A DNA stretch of 64,000 nucleotides from Acanthaster planci (taxonomy: Eukaryota; Echinodermata; Asteroidea; Valvatida; Acanthasteridae): contig NW_019091358.1 of NCBI RefSeq assembly GCF_001949145.1, positions 2,412,535-2,476,534 of the forward strand, written 5' to 3'. A program made the position numbers and the translations under genes. Of this stretch, positions 38,729 through 51,382 are shown piece by piece; position 1 is the stretch's first letter, and the number at the start of each line of letters is the position of its first letter. Below the pieces are notes generated by a model. That model was not told the origin of the DNA. It saw only the letters and a program-made list of their open reading frames with translations, and did no database searches.

Positions 38729-41700
38729 CTGCGAGACTGGGAAAAATCAATTGTGCCCCTCTCAATGTCCGTAAATCTCTTTTCTAAAAGTTTTGTGGAC
38801 ACCACTGACTGTCTCACTGATTGACAGATTGAACTTCATTGACAGCGCGCAGTATCATGATCCATGCAACACGAGCTTCCTTAGTCTAAAAGACAACTGA
38901 TATTGAGTGAGGTCCAGTACACAGAAGAACTATGAAAATACAGTTTTCAACAGTCCAACACGGGGCGACCTTCCCACGTTATTGTCACCGGTCCCATTCG
39001 TGTTTGAAAGCGTCAACGAAACTGCCACGTTAAGCATGTGGCCCGCAGAAGGTGACCCCAATTATAACAACACTTGAGTGAGACCTGCATGTCGGGCGAA
39101 AATGAAAATCTACGAAATCTTACATTTTCAGGATGTTCGACAGACTTAACATTTCCTGGAGGTAAGCAGAGTCCTTTCCGCTCAAAATCTTTCATCAGAT
39201 TACTCACTCTGCACTGATATTATTGGACCTTTGGTTAAGTTCCAGTGATCAATGAACACTTTATTATCAAAATACTTTCTGCTTTACGTACATACGGACT
39301 TACCGTGGGTCGCCCTCTCGTCCAATGCGGCCACTGAAATTACATTTTGAGATCGTGAGATCGGAATTTGTCACACTTGGAAATAAGAAAAGTCATTCAT
39401 TAACGCCTAGCTGGTCTCGTGTGACGAACAATTATATCGTGCTGACGTGTCCTTACATTTGCTTGAGAAGGACGCCACTCCGCAATTTCGGGGGTCAATT
39501 CATTGCCACGGTTTATACCATTGCTGTCTAAGACAAGGTCTGCATGGCTTCAGACTGACGAAGGAATCTAGCCTTGTGTAAAACTTTCACTTGTACCCAT
39601 CAAAACAAATGAAACTTTAAATATATTGGCGAGATTGAACCAATCAAAGCAATCAAGGTGTGGAAACCAACACCTCAGGAACTACTATCATATACTTTTT
39701 CAAATTATCAGATGTGCCAACTTTGCCTTGATTGGTAAAAAGCTTGAAGAAATCAGCCAGCTCGACAAAGTCAAAACCACCAAAACAGCTTCGGCCATCC
39801 CTAAATTTCTCAATTAGACATCCGGCTGTCAACAAAATGCTTGGACACTGATACCAGGGGAATTCGCCTCACGATAAACAGCTGTCCGAGTGAGAAGAAA
39901 TGTATTCGAGTAAAGATGGCATGGCTCCTCAAACGGAGTAAGTGAAGGAGAACTCGATGCCGGGTTCACGAGCCCTCGCATATCATTGGTGTTTTATCGG
40001 ACTTGGAGGACGAGCAACAAAACCTCCAGATCATCCTTGCGTACAATTTGTTGTTACGTAGCGCTTGGAACACGACCATGCTTTTTACTCATTCTCGCAA
40101 CACTGTCGTGGGCCATGTAATCAGGGTAGTGGTTCTCGGCAACTAGAAAGACTCCGTTTCTCCTTGCCATGGATTTTTTTAATCCTCTGAAAAAAATCCG
40201 GGTTGGGCATGGCTTCACAGGAAACTTCATCTGGCAACTATAAGAACAGGTTATATAGATCCATCTAAATTACAGTCCCTGGATGGTTGAATTAATTAGT
40301 CGAATTCTACCGGCTTCAAGCAAACGTGCCAGCTCGTTTTCTATTCTGTGAATGGTGTGCTTCCTTTCACTTAAAATCATGAAAAGCCCTTCCAAAGAGC
40401 ATAACGACCACAATAACTTCTGCGCTGTTATCAAATACCTTTCGGAGGACGGAACAAAAGATAGTTATCCAGGAAAAGACACAATACATTATGACTAACA
40501 AGGACAACCGAAGAGATGGACGGTCCACGGGGGAATTAAAATCGCAAAATTGAAAGACAAAGTGAAGAGAAGCAGGTCGGGAGATATTTCCGACTGAATC
40601 CCCCTGCAGTAAAGGTGTCATTAAAAAAAACAGTCACCGTGGTCAGAGAGCCGAGGTTCCTGATACAGCACACCACAGCGTGAAGCTCAGTTTTCACGAA
40701 AGGCCTACTGGGCTTACTAAGGCAAGTTAGAGCAACGACCATTGACAACCCGGTACCCAGGAGTATTTTATATGTTTGTGCACCAGTTACCGGGGACAAT
40801 CGACCAGTGGTAGTCGCTCGACCTGGTCCCACGGTGGTGTGGATGTTGTGCAGAAACATATTCCTCCAGAAGGGGGCATGATGCGCCCTCAAGTGTCAGA
40901 CTGGCATTCCCCCCCCCCAAAAAAAGAAACTTGATACAGTCGCTCAACCGGTGTCTTAAAAGACTTTGACACACTTGCTGCATGTAAAGCTGGTCCCTAC
41001 TGTAAGACGAAGGAACATTTTGGTATAGTGTCTGTATATCATAAGGTAGGATGTCTATCTGTCAATGTATTCCAGATTTTTAGATTGACCGAGTACTAAA
41101 TTTTAAATTTCTCAGGATGTGTTGAAAGAGTAACTTTAAAGTGACGAGCCATGTTACGGAATATCTAATGCCACGATAATTCAAAAATTACTCTAGATTA
41201 TGATAAATGTACCTTTACAAACAGAAAAATTTTTTAGTCGTGTTAGAGCATCCTATGTTTATGCCCTTCCTGGACAAATATTTGCCAGGATGCACATGCA
41301 CCGTTACGACAGTCGGCATTTCCTTTCACATTGCCCAGTGGTTCTAGGATAACCGCAGGACAGAGATTCACCGTCTAGCCCGCTGGGGTCCACGGGTTTA
41401 TAATACCAAAATTATCTGCACTTTCAAAGAGGATCAGGATAAGCTCCGTTCGAATTTCAAGGAATGTGTAGCTTAGATGTTGCTGACATGATGGTGCCGA
41501 ACCTGTGAGGCGCGGTTTGCAGGAAGAGACGGCAGGTGGAGGACGGGCGAGCGAGGGTGACTTTCAAAATTTCAATACACAGTGTTGTGTCGTTTCTGAC
41601 ACCCGATCCGACTGCCCGCAGCTGATAACAAACAAAGCTTCACGAGCAGATTGCCAAGAATCGAAACGTGGAATAATATGATGAGCCACGGTCATGAGCG

Positions 41701-42398
41701 AGGCTCAGTGTAAACGTGTCGACGTGATCGAGCGTTTCTCCCTTGAATAAAACGAACTTCAAGGCTTCAAGTTTGGGTAGGAAATTAAATAAATTTTCAA
41801 AAACTGATTTTTTCAAAGATGAAACAAATTTGCCCAGAGGCGTTTTACTGGAAAGCCTTGTTTAATAGCACTGTGGGTTGTCAGATAGGGTGTTTCATGA
41901 AGGCTACAGAACACGCAGGTAGACCGAGTATGAGACCAATCATAATTGCCCAATGCCGTGTTTTAGTCACCTCGAGTACCCAAGTTGCATAAGATACTCC
42001 CAGACTTTCTCGTTGTCTAGTCTTCATCATTGCTTGATGTTATTAACAGTCTACACAAACAAGCTGAGCCAGCATGAAGCACACTCGATTAAGATCAATA
42101 TCAAGTCGTCTGTCTCACTAGTAAGGATAGTTAAAGAAAACGAACCCACAATAAACTTCATAGGAAGGGCCAGCCAGTTCATACGTTTCGTGGGCCTTAG
42201 CCACCAAAGTTCCCTTGGCCCTACTCAGGCAGATACAGGCACAAGCACCAGCTTCACTGCGCCAAAATCTCGCACTTCATGTTGGTGCTAAAGCTGCATA
42301 ATGAGCAAGCAAGGAAAACCTGCCCTTACATGTATAATATAAAGCACTAAAAGCCTGCTGGCGCCGTGTGCTCCGGGGGGAAAACAATTTGCAAGTTT
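38729..42398. other. Intergenic stretch, no gene recognised
   Basis: No recognisable exon or repeat apart from homopolymer runs (for example the C-run and A-run near 40911-40925). Open frames are 118 codons or shorter and carry no known motif. Confidence 0.4.
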
Positions 42399-43541
42399 AT
42401 GCACTGTAAAAAAACATCATTTTTTACGGGAAATTCCTGGCAGTTTGGACGCCAGTACTATCCCGTAAAAAAAAAATAGGTACTGTAAAACAACACACGT
42501 ACCGTTAAATTAAAGTTCACAAATAACGGCCCCGCTGTTGTAATTTTACATCGATGGTTTGTAAAAACGTGGCAGCCGTACAGTAAATTTACATCCATTC
42601 GTTTGCAAATCTACATAATTTCAATTCTATCTTTACGGCAACAGCCTTGTAAATTGCTGCTTCAGGACTTCCCGTTACGTTCTGTAACTTAACATCCCTC
42701 ATGCCAGTTGAAGGACATAGCCAGTCCAGTGTATCGAGGAGTTAAATCTGTCATTTGGCAGAGTCCTCAGATTACGGCATTTCAAGTTAAAACTACAAAA
42801 GTAGCCCTAGCCTTTAAAATAAGACCCCAGTAATGTAATTTCCCATTCAAGCTTTGGTAGAATAATAGACATTACGCTCGTGGAACAACGTGGACTGTCC
42901 AATACACTTGAGGCCGTTGTATAAAATTTTCGGGACCTACTCCGGTAATAGCACCCACCGTGCAAAATTCCTATGAAAGTTCCCTCCCCCCGAGTGTTGG
43001 CCTTGCATCAGGCGGTCAACTAAAGCTGTATGTACTAAGCAGAAAACAAAAACAACCATAGACATCAACTCACACAGCAAACCTCAGTACTCAGGTGTCG
43101 TTTCCTTTTTATTAAAGTCTTGAGATTTAATCTTAAGCAATACATTACTCAGCTTTGCCAAAAAACTTAGCATACTTCACATTGTATAATGGCAAGATGT
43201 TTAAATGCGCTTCAAGAAATACTAAAACGTACGAGAAACTGATAGGCGGTTTGTAGGTTTTCCTCCAAAACTAAAAGCTCTAGCATAATTTTTCTAGCTT
43301 TCAGAAGCAATTCTGAATTCAAGTTTGGAAGTTGTGTATTTCGTTCAACATGCTGGTAAAGACATATATGCTAATTCCTTCACACCTGTGGGCTTTTAAT
43401 ATCAAATACAGAACTTTGTAAAAATTTACTGAATTTCATCAGAAAAAAAAAGGTTCGACACACATTACAGTTTTTCAAAGAAAAGATTTTTGAATTTCAG
43501 GAAATACTAAAACACCATTGTGGTAATCTAGTACATATCAA

Positions 43542-43596
43542 GTTCCCAGTTCAGAGCCAAACTCTGAACTTGTTTGGAGGGAACAGAGCTGGGAAC
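43542..43596. repeat. Nested double hairpin
   Basis: GTTCCCAG at 43542-43549 pairs with CTGGGAAC at 43589-43596. Enclosed within it, GTTCAGAG at 43549-43556 pairs with CTCTGAAC at 43562-43569. The result is a compact structure of 55 bases with one stem inside another, sharing one base at the junction. Confidence 0.6.
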
Positions 43597-44344
43597 CTGG
43601 ACATTAGAGGGAGATTAAAAAGGGTAAAGTACAAAATAAAGCGATGACTTCTGACCGTAACTGCTTCTTGAAGATTAAGGTTTGTGACAAAAACACTTTA
43701 AACTTTATTTTTAACCAGGATTGTTTACATCTTACATTATTTGTGATCTTACTCGTTGCATTTACCATTAACTGTCCCTCATTGTTGTTCAATTGTTCCC
43801 TCCTAGCCACTTCAAAATCTGGCACTGAACTTGGTTCTTTGGAAATATTCGACCATAACATTGTAAACCACAAAAAAGAAAACATCGGCTTCCAAGATTT
43901 TTTCTTGAAATTCAAACATTTGAGAACTTTTTTTTCTTACATGTACAGGAAATTTTGGGGGAAAAGAAATAAAATAACAACTAATGCCGGAGTCTTATTT
44001 CTTCCTTTGAAAATGCTTTCTGTTGTAGGTTTGCCTTTCCTTGGAAATGATTAGGAATTACTGATCAATGCACCAATGCTACACCCACACTGGGACCCCG
44101 AGTAGAGAAAAACAAGAATTAAAAAACTACGGAAAATTCAATCAAATCCGTTAGGGCCTAATGAACATTCTGTTTAATCATGTCTATAACATGTACACGT
44201 ACGAAGATTATCTAGTTCTGCCTGTTTTACAAAGTGTGTTTTTAAACAAGAGAATGATTTTATAGTTTGGTTGTTTTCCTCTATAGGACCTACATGGGCC
44301 CTGATAATGCATCCATACATTATACGTGACTTGACTGTGTTTCA

Positions 44345-45402
44345 AATGAGTTTACAAGGGGAATATATGTAACAATTTGAATTCTCCAGACTAACGATAC
44401 AGTGATACCTCGTGATTCGGGGCAACATTTTGCATAGCGACCACCATACCTAGAAAGAACTGGTCCTTTGTGCCCTTTCTCATCCAATGAAAAACAGTCT
44501 TGGCCTATGCAAACGGTAAAACTGTCCCCCTGGTAAATGTGTGCCCCCGGACATTTTTACAGGGTCGCACCCCTTAAAAGTGTCCGTCCAGGTAAGTTTG
44601 CCCCCCCCACCAAACGGTAAATTTGTCCCCCCCCCCAAATGTGTACCCCGTGCAACGTCACAAGTCTATCACCCAGACACTGTTTCCCACTGTTTTTGTG
44701 CAGACAGACAAAAACGTGCGTTTTCTGGAATGCTCGTCACGTTAAAATACGGTGATTGGATTGGGGGGACTATCCTGAGCGCAGTATCCACGGCGACCGA
44801 GTCGTGCACGCACAGTTTACTGTGCTTGAGGGCTAGCGGCTGTGCCTTGAAGCGTACGTAGACGCTGTTAACCGGAACTACTTTCGACATTTTTCCGAGC
44901 TACGGCGCGGCGAGATGGCATTTTGCCAGCGTAGAGATTCGCGCGCTCATTTTCCTTCTACAAGTCAGAGCTACACCGCACGGCACCGCGAGACTGAGAA
45001 CTATATCTACGCGTGCGAGAAGTCTGCAAAATACGGATTGCTCCCTTATCTAATTTCTTGCAGAAACACAATTCGGTTGATTTTAAGTCTCATACCCCCT
45101 CCCCTTTTACAATCTAACTTTATTTCATGCGGACTGAATTCATCAATCTACTACTTCTGCGTGGCAAAACGAGGGGGCCAAACTTACCCGGAGGGGAGGG
45201 GGGAAGGAATCCCCTGAAGGGGGACAGATTTACCGGGTCAGGGGGACACTTTTTTACCGGGGGATAGATACCATCTACACCTTTATCGGTGCAATGCGTC
45301 TGTTATGTAATAAGCAAAAGGTTGCCCTGAATCACGAGGTCTAGCTGTCTTTAGTATGGTTAATTCAAATTGTCATGTTTACGTTAATTTGAAGAACTTA
45401 AG
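44345..45402. mobile_element. Copy C of a long-armed MITE family, split by insertion
   Basis: The left part (44345-44514) and right part (45273-45402) together match the elements at 54155-54500 and 58553-58912. Diagnostic shared blocks are GATACCTCGTGATTCGGGGC, TAGCGACCACCAT, GTCCTTTGTGCCCTT, AAGCAAAAGGTTGCCCTGA, CTTTAGTATGG and TTACGTTAATTTGAAGAACT. The left and right ends are inverted repeats of each other. The match is broken after TCTTGG (about 44502) and resumes at ATCGGTGCAATGCG (about 45283). The intervening block has its own inverted ends and is annotated separately. Confidence 0.7.
44515..45272. mobile_element. C-rich-ended element nested in MITE copy C
   Basis: The block begins GGTAAAACTGTCCCCCTGGT. 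Its right end, read on the reverse strand from 45272, begins GGTATCTATCCCCCGGTAAA, so about 30 bases form an imperfect terminal inverted repeat. The motif GGTAAA followed by TGTCCCCC or TGTGCCCCC recurs about four times at the left end (44515-44650) and three times, inverted, at the right end (45190-45272). The interior (about 44700-45150) has open frames of 100-106 codons without recognised motifs. The class is unknown; reiterated subterminal motifs suggest transposase binding sites of a DNA transposon. No clear target-site duplication. Confidence 0.6.
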
Positions 45403-46192
45403 GTAGGCCTACTAGATTCCTCGGCCGAAGCAAAGGCAGATTTCGAATGGAACGTGAAAACGTATGTCTCTAAATAATACCATATAATGCTACATATATT
45501 TTATAAACTATGTAACCGTACCTGAGGTAGCGAAATCGCAGTTGTACGTGTATCTGCAGAAACTGGAAGAAAACCCACTTCAAGCCGAGCCACACAGTGC
45601 GCGCTTTCCTGCCTCTGGTTCCCATATCATCGTGTCAAGGGTAGTCCTATATACTCATATTAAAGCAAGGAGAGCTTTGACTGGTTCCTAAGATATTACG
45701 TGTACATCGGTGTATGAAATCAGGGAGCCATTTTCCACGTGCGCTGCAAGTTGATGCAATGTAAATCAACAGGATACGTTTCTTTTGCACCCCCCCCCAA
45801 AAAAAATAAGCTCTGCTGAAGAAAATAGTCAAAGAATATAAATAAACTGAATTAAAAGTTGAAATAAAGTTTCAAAAATGAAATAAAGTTTACAAAAGAA
45901 ATAAAGAGGAACAGAGAAACGGTCAATGAATGACATTAATATTCGTAAAAAAACAACGTTTTTAAACAGCGCTGATTCCAATAGGCCCTATAACACAGCC
46001 AACAATGTAAATTTACGGCTTCGTCTATAAAAACACGTCAGTTAACTTCAATAAAAGACACATCGGTTTTTACCTTCACATGGTATGTCCATTATATAAA
46101 TGTCATTAAGACACATAGGCCCTATACGGCGAAACTAAAATTTTACAAGGAAAAAATCCTGTAATATATACAGTAATTTTCTACAGCGTGCA

Positions 46193-47394
46193 TTTTACGC
46201 ACGTTGCACATGCACCTACGCCAACGTCGTATTTTTCCAACAACCCCCCCCCCTTTTTTTTCTAAGACCTTAGGCACAGCGCCCACTCAGCACTGTTCCT
46301 ATGGGATACTGTGTCCTTGCTCCTAGGACATGGCATTAACACGGTCGACTTTATGAGGTTTGAGACGACGTCGACGCTAAATTAACTCATCATCATTCGG
46401 AAAATCTCAGTCACACCAAGAGCGGCAGAAGAGCAGTCTCATATTTCAGCTGATGAAACAACCATCAAAGTACAGATTGCACCACACTGTCGCACTACGG
46501 AAGCAACATTTCTAATCCGATAGACACGGCATAGTCATGGCAACTCCAAAGGAAATTTTAAAAAACTCCAAAGGAAATAAAAAAAACTGTACTCTCTAAA
46601 AATGTATTGAGATAGATCGTACTGTTCCAATTGTTGAAAGTGCATGAGTGAAGCAAGCTTCGACACGATTACCAGTCGCGTGCACCACTAAGGAATCTTA
46701 CCTTTGCGGTATTCTGCTACCAATAAGAACACGTGTTTCCAACCAAAATGTGGAGAGACTACTAAGTCTCCTGGACTCTGGAAGATTAGTTTGTCCGGTC
46801 CATAAGTGCTAGGACTTTTTAACTTCGCTGATTAATTGTTTTCCGAAAGAAGTACGCGGCTACTTTGTGGCTGCAGTGAACAATAACAACTTGACCAATC
46901 GCCTGTTGAACTATACGAGTCTAGACTTCGGTCCGCTTCGGGAAAGTTCTATAAACCACACCAAACCAACCTATTTCTGCTTAATGCCGAAAATGCCTAA
47001 TTTAAATGCCAAGCACGATGCTTTCATGGGAATTAGCAAGCCGCCGGGGCTTTACAGATTTCAACCAGGGGCATCAAAATGAGAAGACCACGACCATTTA
47101 CATATAGACGGGTCACCAGAGAGCGCTATGACGTACGACTTCGTTAATTTTGCTTATGCCAAAGCCACTCATGCAACAGGGTTGAATAACGACTTAACAT
47201 CCCGGTTCTTTAGAATGAAATGATAGTTACTCTGTGACAGCGCCTACCTGCTTTGCGTTTGTATGATGCTCGCGATCGATACTGTAAAAAAAATCCATAG
47301 CACGGGCGGGCACCTTCCATAAATTTCTTCCAGCCATCGAATTTGTGCACAATAAACAAGTCATATGACTACAGCACGAAAGTCAAAGAAATAC
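46193..47394. other. Intergenic stretch, no gene recognised
   Basis: No gene or clear repeat apart from a C-run followed by a T-run near 46245-46262. Short open frames only. Confidence 0.4.
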
Positions 47395-47574
47395 AGCCAA
47401 GGCAAAGGTTGGCTCTTGAAGTCACTACACAGCCAAGGCAAAGGCTGGCTCTTGAAGTCACTACACAGCCAAGGCAAGGGCTGGCTCTTGAAGTCACTAC
47501 ACTGCCAAGGCAAAGGCTCGCTCTTCAAGTCACTACACAGCCAAGGCAAAGGCTCGCTCTTGAAGTACACTCAC
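47395..47574. repeat. 36-bp minisatellite, five copies
   Basis: Five head-to-tail 36-base units begin at 47395, 47431, 47467, 47503 and 47539, each starting AGCCAAGGCAAAGG (TGCC in unit 4) and ending CACTACAC in units 1-4. Units 1-3 share GGCTCTTGAAGTC with one or two differences; units 4-5 share GCTCGCTCTT, so the array has two sub-types. Because 36 is divisible by three the array is open in several frames on both strands, giving 12-residue periodic peptides such as QPRQRLALEVTT. No flanking exon structure supports translation. Confidence 0.9.
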
Positions 47575-48602
47575 AACCAACACTTACCTCACGTGCGTCG
47601 CTGCCGATATCCACGTCCAAAATATTTTAAGTTCAAAACATTACTGTGGAGAATTTCATTATTTCATACCCACTTTGTTCAAGTGGCAGAAATCCATCTG
47701 AATCCTAGCTCTCGCATCTCTTCGATAAACACAGCAAAATGTTCATACCAGTCAGTCTCACACGCGCAATTAGATGCTTTTTGTTTATAAACATGCATTA
47801 AGAACAAAGACATTGTGGACCCCTTAACTCATTAATGGCAGAACAGCATCGCGCTAGTAAACAACCCGGGCAGTTCACAACCAACCAGAGAATATCCGAC
47901 GCTTGGAATCGACGAGGACGGCACTGTAATAACACTCAATGTATTTACGTTTCAAGAAAAAAAGAAAAATTTCATATTCTCGCTGACCGGCCCCAATACG
48001 CAGAGCAGAATGATTACCACAGAGTGAAATCAGGGAAAAGACGTTTTAGAGTGAAAATCACTCTGAATTTAGACTGGAAAAGGCCGAAAATAGCCACTTC
48101 CAGTGGAAGCTCAAGTGAAATTGCAATCTTTTGGAGTGAAGAAATTTGGTCCTTAATTTCAATTAGATGGATTGAATTTTCACTCTTTGGAATTCAAAGA
48201 GCATGAACATATTTTGCTCACGCTGGTTTTTCCGGGTCTTATATCCCGGGGTTACGCTACTGAATAACCAACTCAGTCACTCACGCGCTGCCTGATACCC
48301 AGATGATCAGTTTTTGTTACAATCCAGCGATCACAATTACCCTCGTCCGTCAACGAATCTAATCAGAATTAGATTTGAACTGCTATGCGTTAGGCGCTGT
48401 GGGATTTCCTCTTGTAGCCTGCATGTCCACGTACCCTTTTTTTCAAAGTCGAAGCCCTCGTGTTGAGCAGAACACGTACATACATGTACATCCACCTCTG
48501 TGTTCACACAGCATAAACATCAGAGTACGTTTTCAGTTGAGTAAATAGATACATGTGCAAAAAGGTTCAAGCCAATCAACAGTTATATGAAGCCTAGTAC
48601 TG

Positions 48603-48612
48603 TGTTGTTGTT

Positions 48613-48643
<31 letters not shown>
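48603..48643. repeat. TTG/CTG trinucleotide microsatellite
   Basis: A run of TTG units changes into a run of CTG units (GTTGTTGTTGTTGCTGTTG, then CTGCTGCTGCTGCTG), followed by a T-rich tract. It is non-coding as far as can be seen. Confidence 0.9.
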
Positions 48644-50686
48644 TGTTTCTTTTGTTTCTTCTTCTTTTTTCCTTTTTATGAATTTTCCCATACTATGTTA
48701 ATGGCTTTTTGACAAATTCGAGTAATTTACTACTCTTCTTCAATGCACAAAAACAATTGGACATTCTCCTATAGTTGAGTGCACTAAACACACTTCTTCA
48801 AAAAGAAGACGTTGCTACGACGTCAATCAGGGAAATCGCTGCTCAGCTCGTAGGTTTTGCTGTTGAAAATCCAAATTTTGCTCACTAAAATGTTTCTGTC
48901 TGAGAAAGGTTTGCCAACTGGCCAGTTGCAAAGCATACGTGGAATCAATCAATCACCTGGCAACAGAAACTTGCATGTAATTTGCATCCTCTCTCTCAAA
49001 TGGCATCTGCAGTAGCATCAAAACCAAAAAAGGTACCAGAACACCTTTCACAATGCCAGTTTGAAATGGGATAAGCAAACAACTGAGAATAAGGTCAACT
49101 GAAACACAAAGTGAATTTCCAAGGTTTACATAAGCCCTTTATTATAAGGCTTCAAAAAGCTAAGGTGAGCGACAACATTTCGAGAGCTGGGTCATAGATT
49201 CCTTGAAGGTTTTCTCTTTTCCGTTGACAGACACTGCCCCCTCTTTGGTCAAACAGAAAATAAAGATTTCGTTTGTCCTACGGCAACCACAACACAGCCA
49301 TGGGGGAAGGGCACAGAAGTTACAACTCTGGAACATAAAGTGCTCGATGATCATCGCCGCGCGGTCAGACGAACAAAGATAGAAATTCCAAAAATGCCTG
49401 ATTACTGCCCGCAGCTTAGCCAGACAAGTGGGGCCAGTAATATCCGCAGAAATATTTGTGGTGTTTTCTTTGCAATTAACCAATTAACCTCGACTTTTAG
49501 ATTTAGATGCACTTTTCCATTATCCTTGCAATGTTTGTATTTTTTTGTTACTCCAAAACATCAGTTTTCAAAGTCTTTGTACAAATTTGGCTAAAGACTG
49601 GCCAACAGGTTGACCACCACTGGACAGTTAAGTTAAAGAAAAACAAAATGCGCTGTTTCACCACAAGGAGTGATCATGAAATTTCATAAAATACCTTTTT
49701 GTATAAATTCAAAGATAACAATGATTCAAATAAACCACAAAATCTTTTAAACCACTAAGCTATTTATTCCCAAAATAAGCCCGAAGAAAGCATTAGATAA
49801 GGGCAATAACTGCACTTGAACACTTCTGGTACACAGCCAAATAAAAGCAACTGCGCAAGCATTAAATTTCATGTTGTTTTGTCAGATTATATATACCAAG
49901 CACCAACGATGGCATGAATATTCAACTTCCTACACTGCAGTACACAACGTTTTAAGGATGCAGATTACCAGCGACAAAGTGCGGCGATGATCACTGGGCA
50001 CGAAATGGGGCTTATTGTTGTGAAGCAGGAAGTGCATAGCAAGCATTCACTGCACTCTGGTTATGGACACATCGGGCATGCCAGAAAGCGGTAATTGGCC
50101 AAAATGGTATAGCCCGGGCAGTTCAAACTCCTTCTGTGTCCTTCCTCCGTGCTACAACAAACCCATCTTTATAATTCTGGACGCTGGCAAAGGAAAATAA
50201 GTAGCTGGATATTCGGCTCTAGGCGAAACGAGGCATGGTCATCAATAACTAACGCGAAGTCGAGAAATAAAGACTTGCAACACACCTTCGGTTTGTTTGT
50301 TTTTTTGGTTTTTTTTTTTAACTTTAACTTTCACCCTCCGTAAGACGTTTGTGTCCAGCAAGAACGTAAACGCGTTATGCTGCAAGTGAAACCTTTAGAA
50401 AAATAAACGAGTGGCAGAGCAACACGATTTTTTTTCTACTAGCTAAACTGTTTCCATGAAACCATGCCAATGATGAAGAATTAAAAATAAATGCCGTCTA
50501 CTTCTACGCAAGCTTTAAGCAAGGGCGGCTTTTTCAGTATAAATTCGCAGCATAACACATTCACAATGTCTTCGGGTTGGCCACTTATCTCGTGTATATC
50601 AAAAAGGGTTATTTCAGACAAGATAAGTTTGAATGTGAACATTAATAACAGAAAAAAATACTTTTCTTTCCAATAACTGGGGATCC

Positions 50687-50708
50687 ATCAAATCAAATCA
50701 AATCAAAT
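50687..50708. repeat. ATCAA pentanucleotide microsatellite
   Basis: Four consecutive ATCAA units lie just after GGGGATCC. It is simple repeat DNA. Confidence 0.85.
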
Positions 50709-50998
50709 GAGGGATCAAAACCAATTTGTGTTTTTGAAATTGTTGCTTTTCAGCTTGCTCTTGCTTTTCACGAGCCCACTGATAAATGCCGTAAGTTGTT
50801 GAATTCTTATCCATTCATCATTAAAAATGAATCGCAAATAAAACAAGTCATAATACTTGTGAATAACTTCCAAATGCTTCACTGTTCTTAAATCCTAATA
50901 AGATGATGATACATGATTACGTTTCTACTGAATACGTTAACTTTCAGTTTTGTTTTTCATTTTTCATGCAATCATGAAGGGGAAAAGTCTGCAAACCG

Positions 50999-51327
50999 TC
51001 AAATCTGTAGAAAAAAATAAGGCAAACAAGAAATAATAAAACGAAAAGATACACATTCCGAATACCTGCGCTCTCGTGATAGAATGACAGAATGAGCTTG
51101 TCGAGTACGATTTAGTTTTGACACCTGCAGCATAAAATGCCCCATCTCCGAGCTGTCATGACATAATTGAAATTTTGAACCCTGGTTAAAGCCAGGGGGA
51201 AAAAACCGGACCTTCACAGCGTTGACAAAATACCCTGCCACATCCTTCGGGTTGCATCTTTTCGTATAACGTTTCCCCTCGTTCCTCCTTGACATCTTCC
51301 CCGATGATTAAGACGGCGGGGAGCCTC
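50999..51327 (-). other. ALDH7A1: Likely 3' untranslated region of ALDH7A1 (start)
   Basis: The sequence directly after the ALDH7A1 stop codon on the minus strand is taken as 3' UTR. It holds a perfect 6-bp stem hairpin at 51180-51197 (CCCTGG, 6-base loop TTAAAG on the plus strand, CCAGGG), about 130 bases past the stop. No AATAAA is seen in this part on the minus strand, so the UTR probably runs further down. Confidence 0.4.
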
Positions 51328-51382
51328 TCATTCAAACTTGAGGCCCTGGGCGAGCGGCAGCTCATCGCCGTAGTTGATGGTG
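51328..51382 (-). CDS. ALDH7A1: ALDH7A1 (antiquitin), last coding exon
   Basis: The minus strand reads, after the acceptor CACGTGTTTTCGTAG (AG at 51384-51383), a single C that completes the Cys codon split from the previous exon, then TINYGDELPLAQGLKFE and a TGA stop at 51330-51328. This is the characteristic antiquitin C-terminus (human: TINYSKDLPLAQGIKFQ). ALDH7A1 oxidises alpha-aminoadipic semialdehyde to aminoadipate with NAD+ in lysine breakdown and also handles betaine aldehyde and lipid aldehydes, in mitochondria and cytosol. The short C-terminal segment contributes to the subunit interface of the tetramer in this family. Phase and residue order join exactly to the exon at 61106-61181 across an intron of about 9.7 kb. 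Confidence 0.95.

Larger units (their letters stand above)
42399..46192. mobile_element. Possible composite DNA element with TTTACGG-type ends
   Basis: The left border region (from 42402) reads CTGTAAAAAAACATCATTTT, then TTACGGGAAATTCC. The right border read on the reverse strand (from about 46186) gives CTGTAGAAAATTACTGTATA, then TTACAGGATTTTTTCC. The two ends match over roughly 40 bases with gaps, and further TGTAAATTTAC words occur inside both ends. The interior holds no recognisable transposase, but does hold the split miniature element at 44345-45402. Target-site duplications could not be fixed. Two unrelated elements sharing similar ends, instead of one 3.8-kb element, is a real alternative. 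Confidence 0.35.
47575..50998. other. Region downstream of ALDH7A1, no further gene recognised
   Basis: This lies downstream of the ALDH7A1 stop codon and may contain part of its 3' untranslated region. The first AATAAA read on the minus strand that I noted is at 49763-49768, which is far from the stop, so the true polyadenylation site is undetermined. At 48025-48200 the word AGAGTGAAA or TTTCACTCT recurs in both orientations, hinting at another eroded inverted-repeat element. The two microsatellites are listed separately. Confidence 0.35.

Noticed and set aside
48021-48185. Recurrent AGAGTGAAA / TTTCACTCT words as an inverted-repeat element
   Set aside because: Copies are short, and pairing between the two halves is too weak to define ends.
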